Origin: JAMZMI01 sp964353015
GTDB lineage: Bacteria > Bacteroidota > Bacteroidia > Cytophagales > Cyclobacteriaceae
Direction: 5' to 3'
NCBI GenBank assembly: GCA_964353015.1
Contig: CAYGUA010000003.1
Location: 124,001-188,000, forward strand
DNA length: 64,000 nucleotides
The first letter of the stretch is position 1. Every line of letters starts with the position of its first letter. Under the pieces are notes generated by a model. That model saw only the letters and a program-made list of their open reading frames with translations. It did no database searches and had not been told where the DNA came from. This document shows, piece by piece, positions 54,078 to 62,838 of this stretch. The translations under genes were made by a program, and so were the position numbers.

Positions 54078-56942
54078 TCAGTTTCCAACTGCCAACTCTT
54101 CAGCATATTCTTCCAACGGAAGACAACTACAAACCAAATTTCTATCACCATAAGCACTATCTATTCGGCTTACTGTCGGCCAAAACTTCTCTGTTCTGAG
54201 ATATGCCATTGGGAATGTGGCTTTTTCTCGTGAATAGCTATGAGACCAATCACTTGAAATCACTGATCTGTAAGTATGAGGCGCATTTTTAAGCACATTG
54301 TCTTGTGCGTCCGCCAAACCATTTTTCACTTCCTCTACTTCCTGACGGATTGAGATCATCACATCACAGAAACGATCCAGTTCTCTCTTGCTCTCACTTT
54401 CTGTTGGCTCTATCATCATAGTTCCAGCAACCGGAAAAGAAACAGTAGGAGCATGGTAGCCATAATCCATCATTCTTTTCGCGATATCTTCTACTTCCAC
54501 ACCGAATTTTTTGAATTCACGACAGTCAATAATTAATTCATGTGCATTTCTTCCATTTTTATTGGCATATAATATCGGAAAATGGCCTTGAAGTCTTGTT
54601 CCAATATAGTTGGCATTCAGAATAGCGATTTTGGTAGCATCTGTAAGACCTTCTCCACCCATCATAGCTATGTATGCATGAGAAATCGGCAAAATACTAG
54701 CGCTACTGTAAGGTGCCGAGGATACTGCATTTGTGGTAGTACTAGGCAGATGTGGAATCAAATGTGATGCTACACCAATTGGCCCCATACCAGGTCCGCC
54801 TCCTCCATGAGGAATGCAGAAAGTTTTATGCAGATTGAGATGACAAACATCCGCTCCAATCATAGCAGGCGAAGTAAGTCCAACCTGAGCATTCATATTC
54901 GCACCGTCCATATACACCTGACCACCGTGGTTGTGGATGATTTGGCATATTTCCCTGATTCCCTCCTCAAATACTCCGTGAGTAGATGGATATGTGACCA
55001 TCAAAGCAGCAAGATCATCTTTGTGTTGTTCCGCTTTGATTCGTAAATCTGCGATATCTATATTTCCAAGCTCATCACATGCCACAATAACTACTTTCAT
55101 GCCGGCCATGATCGCGCTGGCAGGATTGGTGCCATGAGCTGAAGAAGGAATCAACGCCACATTTCTATGATTTTGACCATTTTTTTCATGAAATGATTTG
55201 ATAGCTAGCAGACCAGCATATTCACCCTGAGCACCCGAATTGGGTTGAAATGAAATGGCATCAAATCCGGTGATTTCCATTAACCAACCACTTAGCTCAT
55301 CGATCAATTGCTTGTATCCTTCTGTTTGATTTGAAGGTGTAAATGGATGAAGTGCTCCAAACTCTGGCCATGTCACAGGAATCATCTCCGTAGTGGCGTT
55401 TAATTTCATAGTACATGATCCTAAGGAAATCATAGAGTGTACGAGCGAAAGATCCTTATTTTCCAATCGTTTCATGTATCTCAGCAATTCATGTTCTGTC
55501 TGGAAATCTTTAAAAACATGATGATCGAGGTAGTTTTTTGATCGAGACAGCTCTTCCGGAAATGATATATCCACAATCTGCTCAATTAATTGATTTTCTT
55601 TTCCTAAGACTTCACAAAAAATAGAAATTACCGCTTCGGCATCTTGGGGACGATGTGTTTCGTCAAAAGATATACCAATACATCCATCTTCGAAATAGCG
55701 GAAGTTCATCTCTTTCGATTCAGAAATCAACTTTATTTTCTCAACTTGAGTGCTATCCAAGGCAACTTTTAATGTATCGAAATAAAATTCATTGAGATTG
55801 GTGATACCAATTTTCTTCAATGCATCAGATGTGGTTTTAGCCAAACCGTGCACGCGTTGAGCAATTGCTTTTAATCCAGATGGTCCGTGATAAACCGCGT
55901 ACATGGAGGCCATTACGGACAGGAGTACCTGGGCAGTACAAATATTCGATGTTGCTCTTTCTCGCTTGATATGCTGTTCCCTTGTTTGCAAGGCCATGCG
56001 ATAAGCAGTGTTGCCTTCGGCATCTTTGGAAATACCTATTATTCTACCAGGTATTGATCTTTTAAACTCATCTTTTGTTGCAAAAAAAGCTGCATGAGGA
56101 CCACCAAACCCCATTGGAACACCAAATCGTTGTGATGTGCCAATGACAACATCTGCACCCCATTCTCCAGGAGGAGTCAAAAGACACAAGCTTAATAAAT
56201 CAGAAGCAACAGCAACAGTCACTTTATTTTCATGTGCTTCCGCTACTAATTTAGCACGATTTTTTACTGCACCATTGTTGTCAGGATATTGGAAAAGAAT
56301 TCCAAATATCGCAGGATCAGAAAGGTCTGTCTGATCAATATCCGCAATCTTCAAATCAATGCCTATTGGCGCCAATCTTGTTTGGAGTACCGCAAGAGTT
56401 TGAGGAAATACATTTTTATCAACTACGAAAACATTTGCAAGCTTTTTCTCTTTACTTCTTACACTATACAACATAGCCGCTGCTTCAGATGCTGCGGTAC
56501 CTTCATCTAGCAAAGACGCATTGGCAATTTCCATCCCTGTGAGATCAATCACCAAAGTCTGAAAATTAATTAGCGCTTCTAATCTGCCTTGAGCAATTTC
56601 CGCCTGATAAGGTGTATAAGCTGTGTACCAACCCGGGTTTTCCAGGATATTCCTTTTGATCACTGCCGGCACAATTGTCCCGTAATATCCCTGACCGATA
56701 AAAGATTTGTAAACTTTGTTTTTTGAAGCCGTTTTTTGAAGCTCTATCAGGTATTCATATTCGTTCTTAGGCTCTGATAGTTTCAGGGGTTGATTCAGAC
56801 GAATTTGATCTGGCACAGTTTGGCTTATCAGATCATCCAAATTTGTCAAGCCAAGCAAGCTAAGCATACTTTCAATTTCAACTGATGAGGGGCTATTATG
56901 GCGAGATTGGAAGGTTACCCTTTCGTTAAGGTTTACATTCAT
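54078..56942 (-). CDS. gcvP: Glycine dehydrogenase (decarboxylating), P protein
   Basis: From ATG 56942, 954 residues, the usual single-chain length. PLP-binding region HLNLHKTFCIPHGGGGPGMG in the C-terminal half; also MISLGSCTMKLNATTEM and HGTNPASAIMAGMKVV. The P protein decarboxylates glycine in the cleavage system and passes the aminomethyl group to the H protein. An ATG at 57080 would add 46 residues not typical of the family and would cover a -7 box at 56978-56985, so I reject it. The C-terminal end reaches EELAVGN. Confidence 0.95.
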   Translation of the reverse strand: MNVNLNERVTFQSRHNSPSSVEIESMLSLLGLTNLDDLISQTVPDQIRLNQPLKLSEPKNEYEYLIELQKTASKNKVYKSFIGQGYYGTIVPAVIKRNILENPGWYTAYTPYQAEIAQGRLEALINFQTLVIDLTGMEIANASLLDEGTAASEAAAMLYSVRSKEKKLANVFVVDKNVFPQTLAVLQTRLAPIGIDLKIADIDQTDLSDPAIFGILFQYPDNNGAVKNRAKLVAEAHENKVTVAVASDLLSLCLLTPPGEWGADVVIGTSQRFGVPMGFGGPHAAFFATKDEFKRSIPGRIIGISKDAEGNTAYRMALQTREQHIKRERATSNICTAQVLLSVMASMYAVYHGPSGLKAIAQRVHGLAKTTSDALKKIGITNLNEFYFDTLKVALDSTQVEKIKLISESKEMNFRYFEDGCIGISFDETHRPQDAEAVISIFCEVLGKENQLIEQIVDISFPEELSRSKNYLDHHVFKDFQTEHELLRYMKRLENKDLSLVHSMISLGSCTMKLNATTEMIPVTWPEFGALHPFTPSNQTEGYKQLIDELSGWLMEITGFDAISFQPNSGAQGEYAGLLAIKSFHEKNGQNHRNVALIPSSAHGTNPASAIMAGMKVVIVACDELGNIDIADLRIKAEQHKDDLAALMVTYPSTHGVFEEGIREICQIIHNHGGQVYMDGANMNAQVGLTSPAMIGADVCHLNLHKTFCIPHGGGGPGMGPIGVASHLIPHLPSTTTNAVSSAPYSSASILPISHAYIAMMGGEGLTDATKIAILNANYIGTRLQGHFPILYANKNGRNAHELIIDCREFKKFGVEVEDIAKRMMDYGYHAPTVSFPVAGTMMIEPTESESKRELDRFCDVMISIRQEVEEVKNGLADAQDNVLKNAPHTYRSVISSDWSHSYSREKATFPMAYLRTEKFWPTVSRIDSAYGDRNLVCSCLPLEEYAEELAVGN

Positions 56943-56977
56943 CGACAGTATGATCTGGTGGTTAAATATTCTAGTTG

Positions 56978-56985
56978 CAAAGCTA
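56978..56985 (-). promoter_or_regulatory. Candidate -7 element for gcvP
   Basis: TAGCTTTG on the minus strand, full TAnnTTTG match, 35 bases before ATG 56942. No matching -33 found. It supports the shorter gcvP start. Confidence 0.35.
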
Positions 56986-57049
56986 TTATCTAATTCAATA
57001 ATTTGCCCTATTGTTTGACGAACGGCTATACTCTTAGGACGGGTTGCCT

Positions 57050-57057
57050 TAGTTTTG
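57050..57057 (+). promoter_or_regulatory. Candidate -7 element for the M28 peptidase
   Basis: TAGTTTTG, full TAnnTTTG match, 26 bases before ATG 57084. No TTG at 17-23 bases upstream. Confidence 0.35.
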
Positions 57058-57083
57058 ATTTCAAAATTAAAATCATTCATGAT

Positions 57084-58538
57084 ATGAAAAATCTTATCAT
57101 CATTTGCCTCGGTTTGTTGTTGGCTTTTCCAACCACAAGTCAGGACAAAAAAGCAATTCAGATAGCTAAAAAAATCAATGTTGCTAGTCTCAAAGAAAAC
57201 CTAACGGTATTGGCATCTGATAGTCTTGAAGGCAGAGAAACTGGAATGAAAGGTCAAAAAATGGCAGCTGCTTACATTGCCAACTATTTCAAATCCTTGG
57301 GATTGGAAGCTCCGGTAAAAACTGACCAGGGGGATTCGTACTTGCAATCATTTAAACTTCAAATGGGGAATTACACGCAGGTTTACCTCCAAAAGGGTGA
57401 GGAGAGAAAACAAAACTTTGAAGATTTTCTCTATTATTCTAAAAATGAAACTTATGGTGAAGAATACATAGACGTGGTTTTTGCTGGATTTGGAGACTCT
57501 ACAGAGCTGTCCAAAATTGATATGAAAGGAAAATATGTGGCCTTTATCAACAAAGAATGGTCAAATTTTACGAACAACATTGCTGCGATGAAAGCGGCAA
57601 ATGCAAAAGGATATTTCATGATAATCGAAGATGATTTTCGGTTTGATTATGTCATGAAAAAATATGGGAACTACGCCAGCGGCTCTAAGATGGCATTTGA
57701 ATTTGATCAAAAAGGAAGCAAAATCATGTTTGTAGGCAAATCGATGACAGAATGGTTGTTTGATGTGTCGTTTGAAGAATTGAAAAAAAGTGGTTCAGGA
57801 ATAGAATCTAAGGTGATCATCAACGCTGACATGTTAATTAAAGAAATTACATCTGAAAATGTGATGGGGTTTTTGAGAGGTACAGAAAAACCAGAGGAGG
57901 TATTGGTAATTAGTGCGCATTATGATCATTTGGGCATTGTAAATGGTAAAATCAATAACGGGGCTGATGACGATGGATCAGGTACAGTTTCGGTTATGGA
58001 ACTTGCAAAAGCCTTCACAGAAGCATCCAAAAGAGGTAGCGGACCGAAGCGAAGTATTCTATTCCTAACTGTAAGTGGTGAGGAAAAAGGTCTGTTGGGA
58101 AGTGAATACTACACCAACAATCCAGTATTCCCTCTTGAAAACACGGTTGCCGATTTAAATATTGATATGGTTGGTCGTGTGGATCAAAAACATGAAGCAA
58201 ATCCAAATTACATTTATTTGATAGGTTCTGACAGACTATCAACTGAACTTCACAACATCTCTGAAGTGGCGAATAAAACATACACAAAATTGGAGTTGGA
58301 TTACACCTACAATGCTGAGGATGATCCAAATCGATATTATTCTCGATCAGACCATTATAATTTTGCCAAAAATGGCGTGCCAGTGATATTTTATTTCAAT
58401 GGAAGTCACGAAGATTACCACAAGCCCACTGATACTGTTGAAAAAATCAATTTCGACAAAATGAAGAAAATTGTCGATTTGGTCTTTTATACATCCTGGG
58501 AAATAGTAAATAGAGAAGAGAGAGTAAAATTGGATTGA
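57084..58538 (+). CDS. M28-family zinc metallopeptidase (secreted)
   Basis: Start ATG 57084 gives 484 residues with signal peptide MKNLIIICLGLLLAFPTTSQ; the longer frame from 57003 would bury it. A PA-like insert (about 130-260) precedes the catalytic part. Zinc ligands appear in order: His-x-Asp in SAHYDHLG, Asp in NGADDDGSGT, Glu-Glu in SGEEKGLLGS, Asp in NIDMVGR and His in GSHEDYHKPTD. Secreted or periplasmic aminopeptidase-type enzyme. Divergent from gcvP. Confidence 0.92.
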   Translation: MKNLIIICLGLLLAFPTTSQDKKAIQIAKKINVASLKENLTVLASDSLEGRETGMKGQKMAAAYIANYFKSLGLEAPVKTDQGDSYLQSFKLQMGNYTQVYLQKGEERKQNFEDFLYYSKNETYGEEYIDVVFAGFGDSTELSKIDMKGKYVAFINKEWSNFTNNIAAMKAANAKGYFMIIEDDFRFDYVMKKYGNYASGSKMAFEFDQKGSKIMFVGKSMTEWLFDVSFEELKKSGSGIESKVIINADMLIKEITSENVMGFLRGTEKPEEVLVISAHYDHLGIVNGKINNGADDDGSGTVSVMELAKAFTEASKRGSGPKRSILFLTVSGEEKGLLGSEYYTNNPVFPLENTVADLNIDMVGRVDQKHEANPNYIYLIGSDRLSTELHNISEVANKTYTKLELDYTYNAEDDPNRYYSRSDHYNFAKNGVPVIFYFNGSHEDYHKPTDTVEKINFDKMKKIVDLVFYTSWEIVNREERVKLD

Positions 58539-58557
58539 TTCAGAAGTAAGTGATCTG

Positions 58558-58579
58558 GGGGGTTTACGTTAAAACCCCC
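58558..58579 (+). terminator. Hairpin after the M28 peptidase gene
   Basis: GGGGGTTT (58558-58565) pairs with AAACCCCC (58572-58579), six-base loop, 20 bases past the stop. Followed only by a short mixed T stretch, so moderately convincing. Confidence 0.55.
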
Positions 58580-58850
58580 ACAAGATCTTTTCAACCAGCT
58601 ATGGAAAGACAGAACAGATCAGCCTTTCTGTTACAATGATATAAAATAAATTGGGTTTCCAAAATGTTTTACTCAACTAAAAAATTAAAACAAAATATTA
58701 TACTTTAATAATAAGCCAAAATTCTTATATATTCTTTATTTTATAAATATTTAAAATTATATTTTGTTTTTTGAAAAAATAAACAACAGGAATCAGGAGG
58801 TTTTGAATCATTGATTCGGTCAAAGTTTCCACTATATCACAACTGGATAT
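58580..58850. other. AT-rich gap before the dihydroorotase gene
   Basis: About 270 bases with no gene. 58650-58790 is almost entirely A/T. AGGAGG stands at 58795-58800, too far from ATG 58851 to be its ribosome site. A perfect palindrome GAATCA-T-TGATTC lies at 58805-58817. No TAnnTTTG match seen. Confidence 0.4.
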
Positions 58851-60191
58851 ATGAAAAATTATATTATCAAAGGAGCGAAAATTATTAATGAAGGGAAAAG
58901 TCATTATTCTGACCTTCTAGTAAAAAATGGTAGGATTGAAAAAATAGCCTCGGAAATAAGCGTAGACTTCAACACCACTGAGTTGAATGGAGATGGCCTC
59001 ATTTTGATGCCTGGCGTTATTGATGATCAGGTGCATTTTAGGGAACCCGGCCTTACTCACAAAGCTGAGATATATACTGAGGCTAAAGCGGCTGTGGCAG
59101 GAGGCGTAACTTCCTATATGGAAATGCCGAATGTAAATCCGCAGACTGTCACTCAACAGCTACTTGCTGAGAAATACGAACTAGGAAGGACCAAATCACT
59201 TGCCAACTACTCATTTTTCATGGGTACTACAAATGACAACTATGATGAGGTGATGAAAACGGATCCTACTACAGTCTGTGGAATTAAAATATTTATGGGA
59301 TCATCAACAGGCAATATGCTCGTGGATGATGAACATGTTCTGAGTAGAATATTTGCAAATAGCCCGATGTTAATTGCAACACATTGTGAGGATGAGCACA
59401 CGGTAAAAACTAATCTAGAGAAGTACAAAGAAATATATGGAGAAAACATCCCATTTGAAGCACATCCCTTAATCAGGAGCGAGGAAGCTTGTTACTTATC
59501 CTCATCCTTTGCTGCCAAGCTTGCAAAAAAACACGATACCAGGCTTCATATCCTTCATATATCCACTGGCAAGGAAACCAACTTATTTTCAAATGATTTG
59601 CCATTAGGAAAAAAACGTCTCACATCTGAGGCTTGCATTCATCATTTATGGTTTTCAGATCAGGATTACAAAGAAAAAGGGACATGGATCAAGTGGAATC
59701 CAGCAGTAAAAACGAGTGAAGATAGAGCTCAAATTTGGGAAGCATTACTCGACGATAGAATAGATATCATCGCAACAGATCACGCACCACATACTATTGA
59801 CGAAAAAAATAATCCCTATTTATCAGCTCCATCTGGCGGGCCTTTGGTGCAGCACACCTTGGTTGCCATGCTGGAGTTTGTTCATCAAGGGAAAATTAGT
59901 CCTGAAAGGCTAGTTGAAAAAATGTGCCATGCACCAGCGAAATGTTTCGATGTGCGGGAAAGAGGATATATCAGGGAAGGTTATCATGCTGATTTGGTTT
60001 TGGTTGATCTAAATAAACCATGGAAAGTTGCTTCTTCTAATATCCTATCAAAATGCGGTTGGTCGCCATTTGACGGTCAAACATTTCAGTCGAGCGTAGA
60101 AAGTGTTTTTGTATCAGGTCATTTGGCATATCATCAAGATCAATTCGATGAATCTATCAAAGGAAAAAGATTAGATTTTGATCGGGTGTAG
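58851..60191 (+). CDS. pyrC: Dihydroorotase, class I
   Basis: 446 residues. Amidohydrolase fold with GVIDDQVHFREPGLTHKAE (residues 55-73), GGVTSYMEMPNVNP, HCEDEHTV, LHILHIST and IIATDHAPHT. It closes carbamoyl-aspartate to dihydroorotate in pyrimidine synthesis. In most amidohydrolases the first motif is D-x-H-x-H; here it is D-D-Q60-V-H62, so the first metal-binding His is Gln. I recall the same change in other Bacteroidota dihydroorotases. No neighbouring pyrimidine gene. The frame is complete. Confidence 0.9.
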   Translation: MKNYIIKGAKIINEGKSHYSDLLVKNGRIEKIASEISVDFNTTELNGDGLILMPGVIDDQVHFREPGLTHKAEIYTEAKAAVAGGVTSYMEMPNVNPQTVTQQLLAEKYELGRTKSLANYSFFMGTTNDNYDEVMKTDPTTVCGIKIFMGSSTGNMLVDDEHVLSRIFANSPMLIATHCEDEHTVKTNLEKYKEIYGENIPFEAHPLIRSEEACYLSSSFAAKLAKKHDTRLHILHISTGKETNLFSNDLPLGKKRLTSEACIHHLWFSDQDYKEKGTWIKWNPAVKTSEDRAQIWEALLDDRIDIIATDHAPHTIDEKNNPYLSAPSGGPLVQHTLVAMLEFVHQGKISPERLVEKMCHAPAKCFDVRERGYIREGYHADLVLVDLNKPWKVASSNILSKCGWSPFDGQTFQSSVESVFVSGHLAYHQDQFDESIKGKRLDFDRV

Positions 60192-60193
60192 CT

Positions 60194-60224
60194 ATTGTAA
60201 AATTCGAAAAGGCATATAACTTTG
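60194..60224 (+). promoter_or_regulatory. Promoter of tRNA-His
   Basis: ATTG (60194-60197), 19 bases, TAACTTTG (60217-60224). Strong match to TTTG-N19-TAnnTTTG, 20 bases before the mature tRNA. Confidence 0.65.
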
Positions 60225-60243
60225 CATTCCTTTTTGGAAACAC

Positions 60244-60318
60244 GGTGGTTGTAGTTCAGTTGGTTAGAACGCCTGATTGTGGTTCAGGAGGTCGCCGGTT
60301 CAAGTCCGGTCTTCCACC
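60244..60318 (+). tRNA. tRNA-His (anticodon GTG)
   Basis: Anticodon arm CCTGA-TTGTGGT-TCAGG gives anticodon GTG. D arm GTTC/GAAC, T arm GCCGG-TTCAAGT-CCGGT. G at 60244 is the extra G(-1) expected in tRNA-His, facing discriminator C73 at 60318. CCA is not encoded. The acceptor arms GTGGTTG and CTTCCAC leave two U-U oppositions (5:68 and 6:67), unusual but the rest folds well. Confidence 0.95.
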
Positions 60319-60328
60319 CTTTTAAAAT

Positions 60329-60362
60329 AAAAGCAGTTACATGAAGATGTGGCTGCTTTTTT
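60329..60362 (+). terminator. Terminator after tRNA-His
   Basis: AAAAGCAG (60329-60336) pairs with CTGCTTTT (60353-60360), extended inside by ACAT/ATGT; followed by a T-run. The remaining stretch to 60490 holds only an imperfect AACCC/GGGTT pair just before the next ATG. Confidence 0.8.
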
Positions 60363-60490
60363 GTTTTCATATTTCCATCCTCAGGTTTCGGATTCAAAAA
60401 GAACAAACCCTTCATAGCTTATTTAATTCCTTAGTTAAGATTTTGCCAGATTATTAAACCCTATCGGTTTTATTGGGGTTATAGACTAAC

Positions 60491-61543
60491 ATGGACATTA
60501 CCTGGATAGATGAAATAAACAAATTGCCCTTTCCTGCTATTCGCATTGTTGGAGGATTAATTACCGGCCTTATTCTTTCGTGGATTGTGAAAATATCGCT
60601 CGATATTTCAATTAAAAAAACTAGTTCAAATACACTCATACAATTCCGAAAATATTGCTCTAAGGCATTCAATATCTTTTTACCTGTTTTCATGATTTAT
60701 CTGGCAATGAATCAAGGCACAGTAAAACCATTTTGGATTACGTCCTTCAAAATTCTCTTCATTCTTACTTTTAGTTATTTATTGATAAGATCTACCTCTG
60801 CCTTCGAGCAAATCATATTAAGACAATATGATCTAGATAAGGAAGACAACCGACAAGAACGCAAGCTCATCACCCAGCTTGTTTTCATTAAGAAGGCGTT
60901 GATCGTGGCGATTGTGTTAGTCACAGCCGGAATATTACTTTTGAGCTTCGAAGAAGGAAGAAATTACGGAGCAGGTTTATTGACTTCCGCTGGTGTTGCA
61001 AGTATTATTGTGGGTTTTGCAGCTCAAAAATCAATAGGAAATTTTCTTGCAGGCATCCAAATCGCCTTCACACAACCGATAAGAATTGATGATGCCGTAT
61101 TGGTGGAAAACGAATGGGGCTGGGTCGAGGAAATTAACTTGACTTATGTCGTAGTGCGTTTGTGGGATTGGCGCAGACTGATCTTGCCGATAACTTATTT
61201 CATTGAAAAACCCTTTCAAAACTGGACAAGAAATAAAGGAGAGCTTATTGGTGCTGTCTTTTTGCATTTGGATTATCGAACCCCAATAGATCTGCTCAGA
61301 GAGAAGCTATTATTGCTTCTGAAGGAAGAACCAAACTGGGATGGTCAAGTCGCCGCTTTGCAAGTAGTAGAAACAAAAGAATTTACAATTACAGTCAGAG
61401 CATTGATGTCTGCGAAAAACAGTCCATCAGCATTCGATTTGCGTTGTAGCGTGAGAGAAAAACTAATTTCGTTTCTGCAAAATGAATATCCAGAGAGTTT
61501 ACCAAAACAACGGATAGCTGTTGAAAAAGAAATTGTTAGTTAA
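60491..61543 (+). CDS. MscS-family mechanosensitive channel
   Basis: 350 residues. Four hydrophobic segments, the last (AGLLTSAGVASIIVGFAAQKSIGNFLAGIQIAFTQP, about 160-195) being the pore helix with its Gly/Ala packing, then the beta domain (IRIDDAVLVENEWGWVEEINLTYVVVRLWDWRRLILP) with the usual GxVxEI-like turn. It should release solutes on hypo-osmotic shock. Longer at the N terminus than E. coli MscS (286). Stand-alone gene. Confidence 0.9.
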   Translation: MDITWIDEINKLPFPAIRIVGGLITGLILSWIVKISLDISIKKTSSNTLIQFRKYCSKAFNIFLPVFMIYLAMNQGTVKPFWITSFKILFILTFSYLLIRSTSAFEQIILRQYDLDKEDNRQERKLITQLVFIKKALIVAIVLVTAGILLLSFEEGRNYGAGLLTSAGVASIIVGFAAQKSIGNFLAGIQIAFTQPIRIDDAVLVENEWGWVEEINLTYVVVRLWDWRRLILPITYFIEKPFQNWTRNKGELIGAVFLHLDYRTPIDLLREKLLLLLKEEPNWDGQVAALQVVETKEFTITVRALMSAKNSPSAFDLRCSVREKLISFLQNEYPESLPKQRIAVEKEIVS

Positions 61544-61694
61544 TGTCATTTTGGTAGAATCAAATTTGGCTTTTTTGAAAAATTCAAAATGAAAAGTAGG
61601 CAAAACGAAATATTATTTTGAACGCTTGGTTAATAATTGAATATTTCCAACCTTGCGCATGCTTTAATCGTTAAAACGTTAAATTTTTAAACCA

Positions 61695-62027
61695 CTGAAA
61701 CGACTATCCATCATATTTCTTTTTATTGGGTTATTCTACTCATTTAATGGTTTTTCCTCCGAAAAGACCCTTTTCGATCCAAATACTGTGTTGAGTATCA
61801 ATGATACTGAAAATGGAAATGTGGCTGCTACAGGTTCCTCAAATTCAGAAGATAATTCTGCAAAAAATGAGGTGAATGTTGCAGTAGAGAGCAAAGAGGC
61901 TAAAAAGGATACACTCTCCGATTACAATTCGAGTTGCAAGTTTAATTTTATCTTTTACTTTATCTACAAAGTGAAGTATGATGAAAATGGAGAGATTGAT
62001 TCAGCAACTTTGAATTTCGATTTCTAA
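61695..62027 (+). CDS. Small secreted protein of unknown function, start codon uncertain
   Basis: The first usual start in this frame is GTG 61788 (79 residues), but the 35 codons before it encode a convincing signal peptide (residues KRLSIIFLFIGLFYSF, then NGFSSEKTLFDP), and the frame is open back to a TAA at 61680-61682. No ATG, GTG or TTG precedes the signal. CTG 61695 or ATT 61683 would have to be the start; I use CTG, 110 residues. The mature part is polar and acidic, with FNFIFYFIYKVKYDENGEIDS at the end. No family recognised. It stops one base before the hisA-like stop. Confidence 0.5.
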   Translation: MKRLSIIFLFIGLFYSFNGFSSEKTLFDPNTVLSINDTENGNVAATGSSNSEDNSAKNEVNVAVESKEAKKDTLSDYNSSCKFNFIFYFIYKVKYDENGEIDSATLNFDF

Positions 62028-62753
62028 TCAGGATTTGCTGATATAACTTTCAATCTCTTTGAGATTGATTTTACCCTCATAAAAGGCTTTTCCGAAAATC
62101 ACCCCATGCATTCCGATTTCATCTAATCTCTTGATGTCATCCATATTTCTGACACCTCCACATGCGAATATGAGCAGCTCAGGAAATCTCTTGATTAATG
62201 CTTCATAAAGATCAAATGAAGGTCCCGATAGCACGCCATCTTTCGAAATATCTGTTGTTTTGAGATATTTCAATCCACGTTCGTAGAAATACTCAATATG
62301 CTCGAAAAGCTCTATTTGAGTGTCTTTCTGCCAGCCTCCTACTCTAATTCGACCATTTAATGTGTCTGCTGCAAGCACTATTTTATTGCGCCCATAAGAC
62401 ATGATCCAGTCAGTAAATAAGTTCTTATTATAAACAGCAATAGTTGCTGCAGTGACACTTTTGGCGCCACATTCCAGAGCTTTTACAATCGCCCCATCGG
62501 TATGAAGACCACCTGCAAAATTGACACGGAGATCTGTATATGCTGCAAGCATTTGCAATGTGGAAAGATTCACCGGCTGACCTTTTTTCGCACCGTCAAG
62601 GTCCACCAGATGCAGACGTGTGATACCATGCTCTAGAAATTGCTCAGCGATTTCTAACGGACTTGAATCGTAGATTTTCTCATCAGAAAAATTTCCCTGA
62701 GTCAGTCTGATGGTTCGACCTTTAATGACTGTAATGGAGGGTACAAGCCACAT
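62028..62753 (-). CDS. HisA-like TIM-barrel protein lacking the first catalytic Asp
   Basis: 241 residues. Overall HisA (ProFAR isomerase) fold: LVDLDGAKKGQPVN, FAGGLHTDGAIV, AADTLNGRIRVGGW with Asp130 (the second catalytic Asp), TTDISKDGVLSGPS and CGGVRNMDDI ... GVIFGKAFYEG. But the general base expected at position 8 (PAID motif) is Thr8 in VPSITVIKGR. No his operon genes adjoin. It may be a paralogue with another reaction, or a weak isomerase. Own -7 box at 62822-62829. Confidence 0.8.
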   Translation of the reverse strand: MWLVPSITVIKGRTIRLTQGNFSDEKIYDSSPLEIAEQFLEHGITRLHLVDLDGAKKGQPVNLSTLQMLAAYTDLRVNFAGGLHTDGAIVKALECGAKSVTAATIAVYNKNLFTDWIMSYGRNKIVLAADTLNGRIRVGGWQKDTQIELFEHIEYFYERGLKYLKTTDISKDGVLSGPSFDLYEALIKRFPELLIFACGGVRNMDDIKRLDEIGMHGVIFGKAFYEGKINLKEIESYISKS

Positions 62754-62821
62754 ATGCCAGTTTGGGGTTTGGGGTTACAATATTTTGGGTGATGGTGTGG
62801 ATTACTCCAGACCTATCTAGA

Positions 62822-62829
62822 CAAATATA
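62822..62829 (-). promoter_or_regulatory. Candidate -7 element for the HisA-like gene
   Basis: TATATTTG on the minus strand matches TAnnTTTG. TTG at 62856-62854 is 24 bases upstream, slightly too far. It lies just past the stop of the response-regulator gene. Confidence 0.35.
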
Positions 62830-62838
62830 CAGAAGAAA

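Noticed and set aside
56943..57080. N-terminal extension of GcvP by 46 residues
   Set aside because: Not typical of the family and it contains a full -7 element at 56978-56985; the start at 56942 gives the normal length.
58795..58800. AGGAGG as the pyrC ribosome-binding site
   Set aside because: 50 bases from the ATG and no start codon at a usable distance.
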